64,000 bases of DNA. Source: Paracyclopina nana. Lineage: Eukaryota; Arthropoda; Copepoda; Cyclopoida; Cyclopettidae. Each line of letters opens with the position of its first letter. Position 1 is the stretch's first letter. A model generated the notes under the pieces. It did not search any database, was not told the origin of the DNA, and was given only the letters and a program-made list of their open reading frames with translations. Both the position numbers and the translations under genes were made by a program. Below are positions 1 through 12,300 of the stretch, piece by piece. The stretch is from positions 6,329,001 through 6,393,000 of the forward strand of contig JAGUCH010000008.1 of assembly GCA_019096065.1 (NCBI GenBank), given 5' to 3'.

Positions 1-660
1 CCTTTGTCAGCAGTTTTCATATCCTTACATCTTTTGCCTTAAAAAAGCATTTCCCTTGGTTGCTGAAGTCTAGCAAAAGAAGCCAAAATTGCGAGAGTAG
101 CTTTGAGCTTGTTTCCCTTCTTGCTTTCGAATAGAACACATGTGGGAAGAAAATCTTAATACCACATAAAGGCAAAATGTGTGCTTTTAAGCAGAATGTA
201 CTCTTTGCAGCATTTTTATCTCATTCTGAGCTTTTTGCCATCTTGTGAATGTGCAACTTACATTTAGCTTCGGAGAGCTTTCACTTTTGTATTTGCACAA
301 ATTTAGCATTTGATGCTGCTATAGCTCAACCAAAAGGAATTCAAACTCAAGTAATGATATTTATCATTGCTAGATAATGAAAAAACCTTAACAGCTTTCT
401 CTTAATAGTGCTCTTGTTATGTTAACTATACGGCTAATTTGCCTAATCCCATTTGACACATGCTCTGAAAAAGTTGCTTAATAGACATTTTTCAGTGTCT
501 TCAGACAAAATTAAAAATGCTATTCCTGCTTCCCAAATTCCTGAGAAGGTCAAACTGTGCCATTTGACAAAAAGAGAAAGAGAGGAAGAAAGAGAAAGCT
601 TGGTTGTAACTTTCCATAGCTGATTGGAAAGTCAAATTACTGAAAAACCTACCATTTCAG
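1..660. other. Intron sequence of the peptide GPCR gene
   Basis: AT-rich sequence with no open frame of note. It ends in a polypyrimidine-poor but usable acceptor (CAG at 658-660) that opens the first visible GPCR exon. A purine-rich run lies near 570-598. The exons for TM1-TM4 of the receptor must lie to the left of the window, because nothing here encodes a membrane segment. Confidence 0.6.
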
Positions 661-3600
661 GTGAATTGCTCCAGGTTGAATGTTCTAAGCGAAATCAATT
701 CCACAATTGCCCATTTTGTCATCACTGGCATGTCTTTGGAGGAGAGAGTTTACCTTGAGGCTCTTTTGGACACATGTGGCGAGGACGTGACCTCCAAGCT
801 TGAGGCCATGAATGAGGGGAAAATGGACATGCCCAATTTGAAGAAGGAGAATGGAAGCCAAACACCTGTAGTGAAGCCAGTGTTCAAAAATTCCCTGAGG
901 AACATGACACGACAAGAGCATAATTTGATGGTAAATTGAAATTGGATCCAATAATTGGAGCAATATTAAGAAGCCTTTCTCTCGCTCTCCATGAACGTGT
1001 ACTAATTACTGCCTGCATTATCATATAGGTGAAACCCACTAAACTGAGATCAAGTCCCATCTACTACAGGCTTTATTACGTCCACTTGAACACGATATTT
1101 GCTTCTGTGATCCCACTTGTCAGTTTGCTCTTTCTCAACATCTCAACAGTGAAAGCACTCAAGAAAATGCTCAGAGTAAGTGTGAAATGCCTGAAACAAA
1201 AAATGCACTATGTCACATCAACTGAATACAGTGTCACGTTAGCTTTGCAAAGGAGTCTGTTTCGCCTGGAGCTGAATACATCTATAGTATGTATTTGTTG
1301 CATTTTGTCCTTGTTTTTTTCTAGGAGGCCTCAGAAGCTGAGAATGCAGGCGAAATTGTTTCTCCAAGGAGTCTCATCAGACGCCAGCTGTTGCAGCTTA
1401 AAAAAAATGGGCAACCTCCTCCAAGGCATCACACTTCATTAAGATCCCCCCAAAAGGCAGCTCAAAGGTGTGTAATTGTGTATCTTATGTAACAGAGCAT
1501 AAAAAATTCCAATGGCAGCTTTAGGAGGGCTATCCAAAGAAGCCTCAGTATTGGCAACATTTCACCCACCTCATTAAATGAGGCCAGCACTGAGATGAAG
1601 GACCGACTTTGCCCCCATCTTGGTAGGAGGTGCAGCTCAGCTCAGAATCTGGCGACAAGAACGCCATCTGGTGGGGATATCTCCATGGACAGGGAAAGCT
1701 TCTACGGTGAGTTCAGTTTAACCTTTAACTTACTAGCTGACCCAGCGAACCCTTTTGAGAACAGCATAGCCGGGAAAAAGTCATCGGAAAGTCAGTAAAA
1801 GTTGTAACTTCGGAAGTCATTTCTTATTATTATGAGCGTGACAAAAAAGCCAACAGAAAATCGGGGGATGAAAGCACTTTTTCCTAGGCTTTAGAAAACC
1901 GAAAAAAAGTCATTTTCATTTTTCATCCAAGGCATAAACCCGATAAATAAAAATAATTGGAAGCTGTTCCGAAGCCAATATTTTAATAAAAGAAAGTTGC
2001 CTTTTTTGAGTTTCAGAGCCGCCGTAAAATCGCTAAAATTGAGGCTAGGAAGCCTTTCTGCTTTGACCTTGAATTGTTGTTGCACAGAAATTTTTTATTT
2101 CAATTGTCATGAAAGCTTTTATTAAAAAAAACATACAATTGGCCAAAAATAAATGTCACACTAGGAGATGACACTGTTGACCATTCCATCTTGGATCTAG
2201 CCCTCACTTCTCTATTTTCAAAGGATGTCCTAATTTGATCGCGAGCTGCAGCTTGGATAACCTGGGAAACAGTTGAGCCGGCCCATTCACTACCATTAAG
2301 TGAAAGATGGATTCTGAAATAGTTTGAAAGAGAGTATAGGAGCCCTGATTTCAAAAAGCCAGTTTCGTAGTGATTTCAATTTTTAAAGAGGATGTTTCAC
2401 AATCGGCATTTGGCGCGCGGGATTTCTGACCATTTCTCCTCATGTACATAAAGCGAGGCAGCGGCATCAGCCCGCTAAAATTAGCTTCGTTCGTCAAGTG
2501 TCTAATGTGGAGAAAAATCCGCGCGCCAAATCCCGATTATGAGACATCCCTTTTCCAAAGTGATTATAAAATCAAATTCTTACTTGGTTTGGCTCAACAA
2601 AATGGAGCAGCCGTGTTTCTTGAACTAGCCTTTTGCAGTTTGATGGTCTTCTGTCAGCTTAGAAGCCCTCATTTTGATCCACTTTCAAATGATAATTTTC
2701 CGTTGATCCACTTTAAAAGAAGATAACAGCTGAATGACCGGAAACATGCCGGCTGTGGGCTTTCCTTGTTTCCAGTAAAATCTGGGCTGGTTTGGCAGGC
2801 AACGCTGGCTGGGAAGTTTGGCAGAGCAACAATTTATTTTCCGCGAAAACAAAAAAATCCGTTAGCGGCGATGCGAAAAAGGCAAAAAACATTTAATTAA
2901 AATAAATAATACTTATATGATTTTTAAGTAATTACCATAGACTTCTGTTTAAATAGCATTAAACTTTGACATTTTATTTTTTAATTTTTTTTTGAGTCGC
3001 CCCTGACTGGATGCATTGCTACTAAAAAGTAAAAACGCAAAAATCTTAAGTCCAAGCTTTTTTTTTACTTTAAAAAAATCACTTCCATGAAAACAGGGAA
3101 AAAGTTGGCTAATTTGAGAAATTTCTAGGCTACTTTCTAGACGATTTCTGGAAGCCAGAAGAAATTGCTTTCTTTTGACTACTGAAAAAGCGCTTCTCGG
3201 AAAGCAAAAGAAAAGTGATTCCATTCCACTTCTATGAAACTTTCTTGTAGCACCTAGTAGAAAGTTTCAAGGGAGTCTTAAAAAAGTGCTTCCACCCCCT
3301 TACCAAATCTAGAAAAGGGTTTGCTGGGGATAAACTATGGTTTCTTTCCCTGGTGTGCAGCTCCAGAATTATCCAGGATTAGTCTGACACATCTTGAGAC
3401 TCGTGAAGTGGAAGAAGAAGATGACGAAGAAGAAAGAAATTTGGCTAATGGCTCACAAGAACCTGAGCAGCAAGTGCTTTTGGATCAAAACAGCATCATT
3501 GTAAGCTTTCACTGTGGGATTAAGAAGAGCTTTCATCCTGTTGCTTCATCTTCCTTTTTCAGCCATTTGCTGTAGTTGAGGAGCACAGTGTTGCTGTCAA

Positions 3601-6141
3601 CAAACATGTGGTTGACATTTTTATCACCGAATGCTCAAGCCATCCTCAATCACCCATGCAGCCTGGCAGTCCAACTCAAAAACTTTTGGTGGCATCTTCA
3701 TCTGAAGACATAAAGAAAACCTCCACCAACAAGTTGGATCCCATGACAGCAGCTGCAGAAACTGGCTTGGACTTACTGGTGGCTAGGAATAAGTCTTCTC
3801 CTTTGTACAAAAGGAACTTCTTCCAAGAACAGCAACGCCAATTGTCTTTCACTGAGCCATTGGAACATGTGTACAGTGTTGCCATTCCTAAAGACGTGTC
3901 CAAATCTACAAAACAAAAGGATAATAGCGCAAGTAGACGAAGCACTCTCGTCACAGTCCTTGATTCAGCGAGCAATAGCCGAAGGGAAAGCAGGAACTGT
4001 AGCACAGACTGGTAAATACCTTATTCTTATCTTCTTCAGGTCATGTGGCAGCTTTTTTATTATTATGCCAATTTTGAGAGTTATGGCATTGACTCTGTGG
4101 AGCCAATTCACATTTGGTAATGGGACTTACGCACAATGTGAAAGGTTGCATGAATCTATGTAGACACATTATGAACTAATAACAGTATATCTATCCAGAA
4201 AATAACATTAACTGGTTGTTTACAGTCTGGGTGCTTTAGGCATCATTAGGTATTATTTACCTTTGCATATAAGGTTGCTTTCTTCTGCGATTGATTGTGC
4301 TGATCTGCATCATAAGACAAGCAGATCCGATGCACAAGTGATCCCCCGGGGTGTATCACAAAAAAATGCCAATAGCCTTGATGAATATTGTTCCTAGTCT
4401 CCAACAAAATATTACATCCTTACGGTAATATACAGAGGCATTTTAAACATGATATCCTTTATATCAATAGCATTTCACTGGAAACTCATCAGTCACAATT
4501 GTTTTTCACCTTATTTTCATCAAGTGGCATAAAAATGAACTGTTTATTCATCATTGCTAGACCAACTTCTAGAGAGCAATTATCACGAAGCTACATGTGT
4601 AATTAAGCACTTGTGAACTATTATTTTACGCACTTATGCATAAAATAGCTCTTTCATACCTTTTTCATGATTATTAGCCTTAGTTAATCAAATTACGAAC
4701 CACTTCGTTTTCCGCTAAAAGTTACCAAAAATGCAAAATAGAGCACTTAACATTTAAGCGCAAGAATAAGGAGTGCAGCATCTTAGCTAAAATATTAAGT
4801 TAGAGATCGTTCCTTATGTTAAATGACTAACACGGGGAGAGCAACATTGATTTGACATATAAGACATAATTTCATTTCCAGCATTGGCTCCTGGAGCTCT
4901 TGTTGGGCATCGTAAGTTTTTCAGATAATCCAATCTCCTATGTTGTACAGTTTGTTTGCACTTTTTTGTGGGCACATTTTTTTAACTCTCTCCCACCTCA
5001 ACACAAGCATGGTGTTGAGCATCTCCTATGCAAAAACCGAAAGATCCTTAACCTCACTTACTCTTTGGACTTACAGGGGGAAAAGCAGTAGTAAATTCAT
5101 CAACAATACCAGTAATAGGCCCAGGTCAGCCTCCATGTGCCATCATCCAAGCATTGATGAGGATGAAGACCCAGAAGAGGATGAAAAGGAAGTCTCCAGA
5201 GAAGAAAACATGACTTCAGGTTAGAACTCTGGGTTTCTTCGCTTATTTGTTTTTAAACACCTTCTTCTGCCTTTTAAAAGGCATTGGAAAGATGCTCAAT
5301 CTAATGATGATTGGGAGGAGCAGCCAATCAGTGCGAGACGATGAGGGTAACAAATCTCCATTCGATCTGCTGAGGAGATCACAAAGCCTTTTTGATTCTG
5401 GGTTTCGCCTGAACCGACCAAGTAAGTTATTACTTTGAACCTAATGGGAAAATGTCTTGCTATCAAAACATCAACTTTCCTTAAGCAAAATTACCATAAT
5501 TTAGTTTTCACATGGTAAATGAAACTTTGTGGACTTACTTGTGAAACAAAGCACTATCAAGACTTACTGGTGGGGAAACTGACTATAACTTGTTTTTAAA
5601 GTCACTAAAAATCCAAAAGAAATATTAAACTTTATGGGTTGTTTGCCCATGAAGAAGAAAGGAATCTTTTGGAAATGTGCCTTCTGTTGGCAGTATGGCG
5701 AACACATAATTTAGTATTCTAGCTATGATTTCAGGCAGTATTGCCATGACAGCTTTGAGGAATAACAGTAATACCAGTGACTTGGAATTTGGAATGCAAA
5801 GCGCCAGTTCTTCTTATCCAAACACTAGAAGGCAAAGTTGCCTTGTGGGAACTAATGGGGAAAATCGAGTTCTGCAGTCCAATCGATGCCATCGAAGGAG
5901 AGGCTTAACTTCAGAGCAGACTCAAGAGCAGCGCCTAACCCGTATCTCCATTCTGATTGTTTGGCTCTTTTTGTTTTGCCATGTCTGGAAGCTGGTTCCA
6001 ACTGCCTTTGAGGCTGGCTTCTCGCATGATGGCCTAACCCATTCAAATTGGCCACAGTGGGTGTTAGTTGCTGAGAATATGTCACACTTGCTCATCACTA
6101 TCAACTCATCGATCAATTTCCTCATTTATGCAATCATGTGA
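661..6141 (+). CDS. Class A neuropeptide GPCR, 3' part (ECL2 to TM7)
   Basis: Rhodopsin-family receptor, plasma membrane, probably for a neuropeptide (FMRFamide-receptor-like by the TM5 entry PTKLRSSPIYY). Exons read from splice signals with matching phases: 661-930, 1029-1175, 1325-1467, 1519-1706, 3361-3500, 3563-4011, 5077-5219, 5281-5421, 5735-6141. Exon 661-930 carries four N-glycosylation sequons (NCS, NST, NGS, NMT) and no membrane segment, as expected for an unusually long extracellular loop 2. Exon 1029-1175 is TM5. The next six exons form a Ser/Glu-rich third intracellular loop of more than 400 residues. The last exon gives TM6 (RISILIVWLFLFCHVWKLVP) and TM7 ending NSSINFLIYAIM-stop, so there is no helix 8 or C-tail. 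TM1-TM4 are outside the window. The long introns 1707-3360 and 4012-5076 show no further exon I can support. The ligand cannot be told from the sequence. Confidence 0.8.
2391..2550. repeat. MITE-like inverted repeat in GPCR intron
   Basis: Imperfect terminal inverted repeats of about 35-45 bp: the left arm reads gatgtttcacaatcggcatt, then ttggcgcgcgg; the reverse complement of the right arm (2508-2550) reads gatgtctcataatcgggatt, then tggcgcgcgga. The 160-bp unit has no coding capacity. The arms are GC-rich against an AT-rich intron. I could not fix a target-site duplication. Confidence 0.6.
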
Positions 6142-6183
6142 AGACATTTATTGTAATGTAGCTGCATGTACCCATGTCATAAA

Positions 6184-6189
6184 AATAAA
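6184..6189 (+). terminator. Poly(A) signal of the GPCR gene
   Basis: AATAAA about 45 bp after the GPCR stop codon. It supports the stop at 6139-6141 as the true end rather than splicing to a further C-tail exon. Confidence 0.6.
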
Positions 6190-6983
6190 AGAGAAATTCT
6201 ATGAAAATGACAAAATCTATTTATAAATGAATGAAAGATGAAATAAATTGCTAGAAATGACCAAAGCTTTTACTAATAATGATTTTTTTTTAGTTGCCAT
6301 GTTTTGTTTTTAAATGGCTTTTGGATGGCCAAAGGTAAATCATTTCTTGTGTTACTTCCAAAAAAAGTAGCTTCATTTGCTCTGATTAAGTGTTCTTTGA
6401 GGATTAAATAAATCATGATAAATGGTCATTGTTTGAGCTTGCATTATTTTCAATCATGGGCTCGATTAAAAATACTATGGAAACTTCTATTTGAGCAAGT
6501 TGGCCACTAGAGAAACGAAAGCGTGAACCTACTAAAAATATATCTACTCAAAAGCATCCTCTTAACGAAAGCGTTTGCCGTATATGTGAATGCATCTTCA
6601 AATACACTTTAGGGCTTTTTAAAAGACTGATTTTAGCATATGGAAGTTAGCTGAAATACCTTTGGGATTGTACGTATCTTTGTTGCTTCAATCTAGCCAT
6701 CAGCCCTCACCCTTACCAAGAAACAAAAATCACACGTTTGTATAAGAAGTGAAAAGCAGTTAAACATTATGTTAGGATAGCCAAGGAAACTTCAAAAAAG
6801 CCAAACATGTCAGCATCAGTTTCTATAGTTTGAAAACGAAGCATTTATGCTAGCTTCTTGACATACATCTAAGTCAAACCTTTCCTGTTTTTTTTTATTT
6901 TTTCAATTGAATTTAATTTACATAATTTTTTTATGTGTGCCAAAAATTGCTAATTTTGGTGATTTTCAAGGAAATTAAAAAAA
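6190..6983. other. Intergenic, convergent 3' ends
   Basis: AT-rich spacer between the 3' end of the GPCR gene (+) and the 3' end of the secreted-protein gene (-). No open frame, RNA gene or strong repeat seen. Confidence 0.5.
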
Positions 6984-8935
6984 TCAATTGTTCGTCTTGA
7001 TTTTCGACCCCTCTCCTGACAGGTGAGCTTCCAGGAGGATTTCCTCTTTTTCCACGTCATCTTGAGCCTCAAAATTGTCAACTCGATCCATCATTGTGTC
7101 ATCAGCTCTAGTTGTAACAGGTTCTTCTGGCTCTTCCTCATCAGCTGGTGGATCAACCTGTTTCTCATCAGCGCAAGCATAACCGGCCACTCCACAGTAG
7201 ATGCCAGCAATGGGACAAACGAACCCACAAGTTTCAGGCAAGAAAAGAGCGCACAAAGCGCAGCTGATTGAGTAGCCTGGACATAATTCACCTGTGTTTG
7301 AACAGGTTATTCTGGCATTTCTATTGGTCGCCATCGCAGCTTCTTCACATGGGAAAAGCCATTTGCACATTGTGAAATTCTGGGTTTTTTGGCCAACTTC
7401 AAAAGCTCCCAAAAGGCTCTGAGTGTTGCCAAATTGAGCCTTGTACTCTTCTCTGGTCTCTTCAAGCATCTTTTTCATAACACTTGAAAAGCAAAACAAA
7501 GGTTCTCTTTAAACATCTTATAAGATTAGAAGCCCGTTAGGTAAGGTAATTTAAAATGCCAGAATTGCAATTTAAGTCAAGCTTCCAAAAATTAAATGGC
7601 TAGATGACAAAACAGTTTTTCTGCCAAAAGGAGGTAAAATGGCCATAAAAAGAATAACAATTATCTAAAAGGCCTTCATAGAGCAAAACTGAGTTGAAAG
7701 GGCCAGAAAAGCCTGATATCATTTGCCAACCTTTTTCAATGCTTCATAATAAATCAAATTCCAAAGTTTATTGAGAAACTTGCTTATTTCGAATGTTCAC
7801 TTACTTGACAGACATTTCAGCTGCAGTGGTGGCCTCTTCATCAAAGATTCCTCCGTCTCTGGAAGTGACTGCAACCTCACAAAAACTCTTTTGGATGCAA
7901 CTCGTGTCAAACATGGACAAGTAGGTTTCAGCCATTAGCGCACTCTGGTCACGAGCTTCTCCTTTGATGACATCTTCCAATTTCACTTGAAGGTATGCCA
8001 AAGGATCCACAGATTGCTGAGAGAAAAAATACGTTAATATATGAAATTAGGCCTTACTTTTGGTGATTGGACTAAGCCAGACTTTTCCATGAAAAGTCTT
8101 TATCTATCTTAGCAAAATACAAAAACAAAATAGGGAGCTGATATATGATCTTTTTTTTGGCAACTTTGCAAAGGAAAATAAGCCCTCCTAAATCCTTTCA
8201 TCAAAATTCCTCCCACGAGATGGACCAACAACAGGGTATTTTTCATTTTACGTGGTGCTGTACCTCCACTAAAAACAGAGAGGAATTTATTGCTAAGAGG
8301 CAATTGCAGTAACCATAGTGGTTAAAAACAAGAGCATCCACCCACTCAAAAGTGTCTCCACACATGACAAAGAGAAGCGGAGAGAGAGAGTTTCATCATG
8401 TGGGTGTTGCATCAATCTTTTAGTTAATGAAACCATCTTCAAGTAGCATTTTTCATTAATTATGAAGCCCAAAAGGAGGCATAATTAACCCTCAAAGAAA
8501 TTGTGGTGTATTAAAGAAGGGCAAAGTTGTTCTTGCAGAAAATCCCTTCCTAAATTAGTCTGCCCAAAGAAATATGAATGCTACCTTTATTTCTCCTAAA
8601 TGCATCCCTATATAATGTTGAAGTTCTAAATTAATTGTTGAATTATAAATAGCAAACTTTTTTGGCATCTTCTACTTCTAGGACGTAATTCTTACTATCA
8701 TTCGATGATAAAGCGAAGAAGGTGTTTGCAACAGAGGCATTTGTTGTTGTATCATTTGCCTTGGAAACGCATTCCAGCTCCATGGATTATTGTCAAAAAT
8801 GTATCCTGGATACGGAGATGGTTGAAAATATCTGGCCTCATTGTTCTCCTCTTTTGGCTCTTCTTCGCAGCGGAGAGTTGGCACAAAAGAAATGATAGAA
8901 GCCACCATCAGCAAAAACGGAAAAAGAGAACCCAT
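6984..8935 (-). CDS. Secreted cysteine-rich protein, unknown family
   Basis: I do not recognise this gene. Three exons on the minus strand join in frame: 8696-8935 (80 codons from ATG), 7805-8016 and 6984-7482, for about 316 aa. The start at 8935 is chosen because the first residues (MGSLFPFLLMVASIISFVPT then LRCEEE) form a clear signal peptide; an in-frame upstream ATG at 9031 would bury it. After an acidic and Tyr/Pro-rich stretch, exons 2 and 3 hold about 14 cysteines, densest in exon 3 (GELCPGYSISCALCALF, CGFVCPIAGIYCGVAGYACA). The C-terminal third is highly acidic (PPADEEEPEEP) and lacks Cys. One N-glycosylation site (NFT) is present in exon 3. The alternation of Cys with small hydrophobics could be a disulfide-rich domain or a hydrophobic hairpin. 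It lies head-to-head with the P450 gene, 398 bp between start codons. Confidence 0.75.
8017..8695. other. Intron 1 of the secreted-protein gene
   Basis: No coding signal seen on either strand. It contains ordinary AT-rich sequence and short purine runs (agagaagcggagagagagag near 8370-8390). Confidence 0.45.
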
Positions 8936-9333
8936 CTTCACTGTCAAGCTAGCTGACCCAGACTGACCCGTCAATGTTGATATTATTTTGTATTTTGGAC
9001 GTACGCGCGCGCGCGCCCACTCGCGCGTCACCTATCAGAGCGCCGGTCACTCAGCTTCAGCAACAACAACAACAAAACAGTAAACAACTGGGATTTTAAA
9101 CGTCCCGTTATTTTTCATTTGGCTATTTTTAGCCCTGTTTTTTCCAGCTTGATCAACATCATAATCGGTGTATTTTTCTGGACAAAAATAACCCTTAAGT
9201 GTGCTGTTGTTGGGCGGCACGGAGAAAAAAATCACAGCCTCATTGTGAAAACTCAGCACGTAAATCTTGATCTTGAGAGAAAGATCAAGAATTGAGCTGA
9301 ATTTGAATTTTCAGTTGAAAGTTGAGACTCAAA
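8936..9333. promoter_or_regulatory. Divergent intergenic region, probable bidirectional promoter
   Basis: This 398-bp stretch separates the start codons of the secreted-protein gene (-) and the P450 gene (+). It contains an alternating GC tract (gcgcgcgcgcg near 9005-9017) that may form Z-DNA, a CAA repeat near 9060-9075, and an imperfect inverted pair (tcttgatcttgagagaaaga tcaaga near 9265-9292). No TATA box is convincing for either gene. A shared promoter is inferred from layout only. Confidence 0.45.
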
Positions 9334-12300
9334 ATGGTCACAGCTCTGTTTTGTGCAATTTTCTCCTTGGTCATCATTTACTATTGTTGGAGGGTTAGAT
9401 GCCCAGCAAAGCTGCCCGGGCCTTGGGGCTTGCCCATTTTAGGATATTTGCCCTTTATTAGCCCTCAAGCCCCACATGCCACTTTTGCCCAGTTGGCCCA
9501 AAAATATGGGCCCATTTTTCAACTGCAAATGGGCAATGTACCTTGTGTGGTTTTATCAGATCCTGAACTGGTTAAGCACAGGGGGGTCTCGTAAGTGAGT
9601 TCTTGACGCAAGTTTTGCATGCTAAAATCACCAAATCTGTTCGTCTTAGCTGCAGTGGCGCTAGTAGTTCTTACTACATAGCGCGTGAGCTCAAGTGACG
9701 TCAGTGATGGAAGCGAGCGGGCTAATATCTCGCTTTTTAAACAGAGCTCCCAGATAAGTTCTGTTTTTATAAAAAAAAGTTGCGATTTAGGCACATTTTG
9801 CTAATTTATGGTGGATTAAGGAAATTTATGGAAGTGAAATCCACAGAATTCTATTGAAATTTCGTCTTGAAGCCTACCACAGCTCAGTCAGACTGTGCGC
9901 TATAGTAAAGCAGCGATAAGAACTCACCTTATTAGTATAGAGACCTAAATCATAACAATAACATTGATCATGGGGATTCCTTCAGGCCTTTATGGGCAAA
10001 ATTGGTGTGGCCACGGAAAAGGAATCATTGCTACCAGATAAAATTGCAACTACTGAAACTTTTCAAATAAGTCGATAAATTGACTGATTTAATTAATTTG
10101 TGCTTGATTGCATCAAAACCCAAAATAACGCTGCTAATCATAAACAAACAAATGAAACAACGGCGGCAGCAGACGATATGTCGATTTCGTGCACACTTTT
10201 TGCTGGTTTCCAGAAGATTTCTGGGAAAGATTTCCGTTCAGACCCTCTCAAAGATGGAAAGCAACTCATAGATCCAAAATCTCAGCACGTTTTTGATGTC
10301 AAGGAGACTTTCTACGTTGACAGAGATGTCTCCACAATTTCTGCAAAGTGTGCCAAGTCAATGAAATACAAGGAAACTCCATATTCAGTTTTGTTTGACA
10401 TAAAACGTGACAGAACAGTAGTTTTAGCTCATTGTTCTTGTGTCTCAGGTGCAGATGGTGAGTGCAAACACTCTGCTGCTCTCTATCAATATGTTAATTC
10501 TGAGCGATGTGAGAGCAAAACAAGTCAAACTCAGGAGTTTCAAAAGCCTTCCAAAGTACTTTGTCAGCTATATCCAAAAGGTGAAAGCATTCAAGAACTC
10601 TATCCGAGGTGCAACAAATTTGAGCATGATTACCGACCACCAGCAGATGAAGAGCTCAAAGACTTGTCCTCTTTAATGCAACAATTTGGACTTCAAAATC
10701 GTAGCCTCTTTAAGTCCATCAACTGCAAGAAAAATTCTGCTCAAAAGCTCAGGGCTCATAACCCAAAGTTTGTTGAGCCACGAATAGCTGCCATGCTAAT
10801 GGAGACACTAGTTCCAAATATGTTTGGAATCAATCACCTAGAAAAGGTAAGCTTTATATCAAATATGTCCCTAATTGTTACAAACCTTTACTACGACTTT
10901 TTTGATAGCTCATGGACAAAAAGTCAGAAGAAGAGAAGACCTTCTTTGAGTCAAATGTCTTGCTGGATTTGTCCAATGCTGTCAAAATATTCCACTCTAC
11001 AGTTGAGCAAGCAAAAAGTCCGGAGTGGTTCTTATATCGGAAGTACCGCGTAACAGCAAGCATCGCGCATCGCATAAGCCGTGGTCGGAAGCCAGAAACT
11101 CGTCTGAAGTATTTTTCGGATGATCTGATGACCAACAAGAATTTGCAATACGGAAAAGCTATGGAACCAGTAGCTCTGGAAAAATACTTACAATTGACCA
11201 AAAGGAGTGTTCTGCCATCTGGCCTCATAATTTCCCCTACTCTCCCCTGGCTAGCCTGCACCCCTGATGGCATCGTAGTTGAAGAAGAAAGTGGAGAAAT
11301 GTTTCCTCTGGAAATAAAATGCCCCATTTCTTGCACAAATTCAAAGATTGTAGTAGACTATATAATTAATGATAAGTTGAAGAGATCACACCCTTACTAC
11401 TTTCAGTGTCAGTTGCAAATTTTTCTTTGCAGAGCTAAAAAAGGCCATTTCTTTGTATATTCAAGCGCTGATCATCTTCTCATCACAGTTGAAAGAGATG
11501 ATGACTTTCTATAGAAAAACATCCCCCATTTAGAGCAGTTATACTTTAATGAACTCTTGCCAGCCCTGGCTTCTCAAAATGAGACATGATTTTCTTTTGA
11601 ATAAACATCTCTATGTACATGCCTACAGTCTATATCAGTTTATTCAAACCATTTTTGGCTCTTTTCATTGCCTAGAACCAAATTAGATGACGAAAATTAG
11701 TGGTTAAATGAGAATTCTGGCGATTTGGCGGATTTTCTCGCGCACATGAAAACGGCTTTTTGACCCACTGTGGTACGTCTCGATTTCAGCAGCAGACCCA
11801 TGATCATAGAACTCAAATGGAAAAATTGGCAAATTTGTTGAGTAAATTGAAAAAACATCGGAAAAACTAGGTTTCTAACACAAAACAAGCCAATTTTGGT
11901 GACTATATTTAGTTTTGTAATAAGTTAATGATCTATCTGTCTTGATTTATGAGATCAGGATACATATTGACAATGAAAGCAATAACGTTCATGATATGAT
12001 CAACGTGGTTCACTAGATTTTGTGACAAGTGCTTCAAGATTGCAAAGTTTTTAAGCCTTCCAATGCAACGCTCTACATGGATCCGGACACTCGCACATTC
12101 ATACCCTTCTTTGTTTTCTTGAGGAGTAAATTGTCTGCTTCCAGACTTGAAAGGAGGCATCACTAAGATAGCTCCCTTATTGTTCAAGTCTTGTCTAATC
12201 TTTGGAAAACCTTTGTCTGCAAGAATTACATCTCCAGGTTCAATCAAGCTGAGTATTCCAGACTTATTCACAATCTCTGTGTCAGTTGTACGACCACCAT

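Noticed and set aside
4261..4370. Possible inverted repeat around gctgatctgcatcataagac in a GPCR intron
   Set aside because: Pairing is short and interrupted; not better than chance.
9001..9031. Upstream in-frame ATG at 9031 as the start of the secreted-protein gene
   Set aside because: It would place 32 basic residues in front of an obvious signal peptide; the ATG at 8935 is better.
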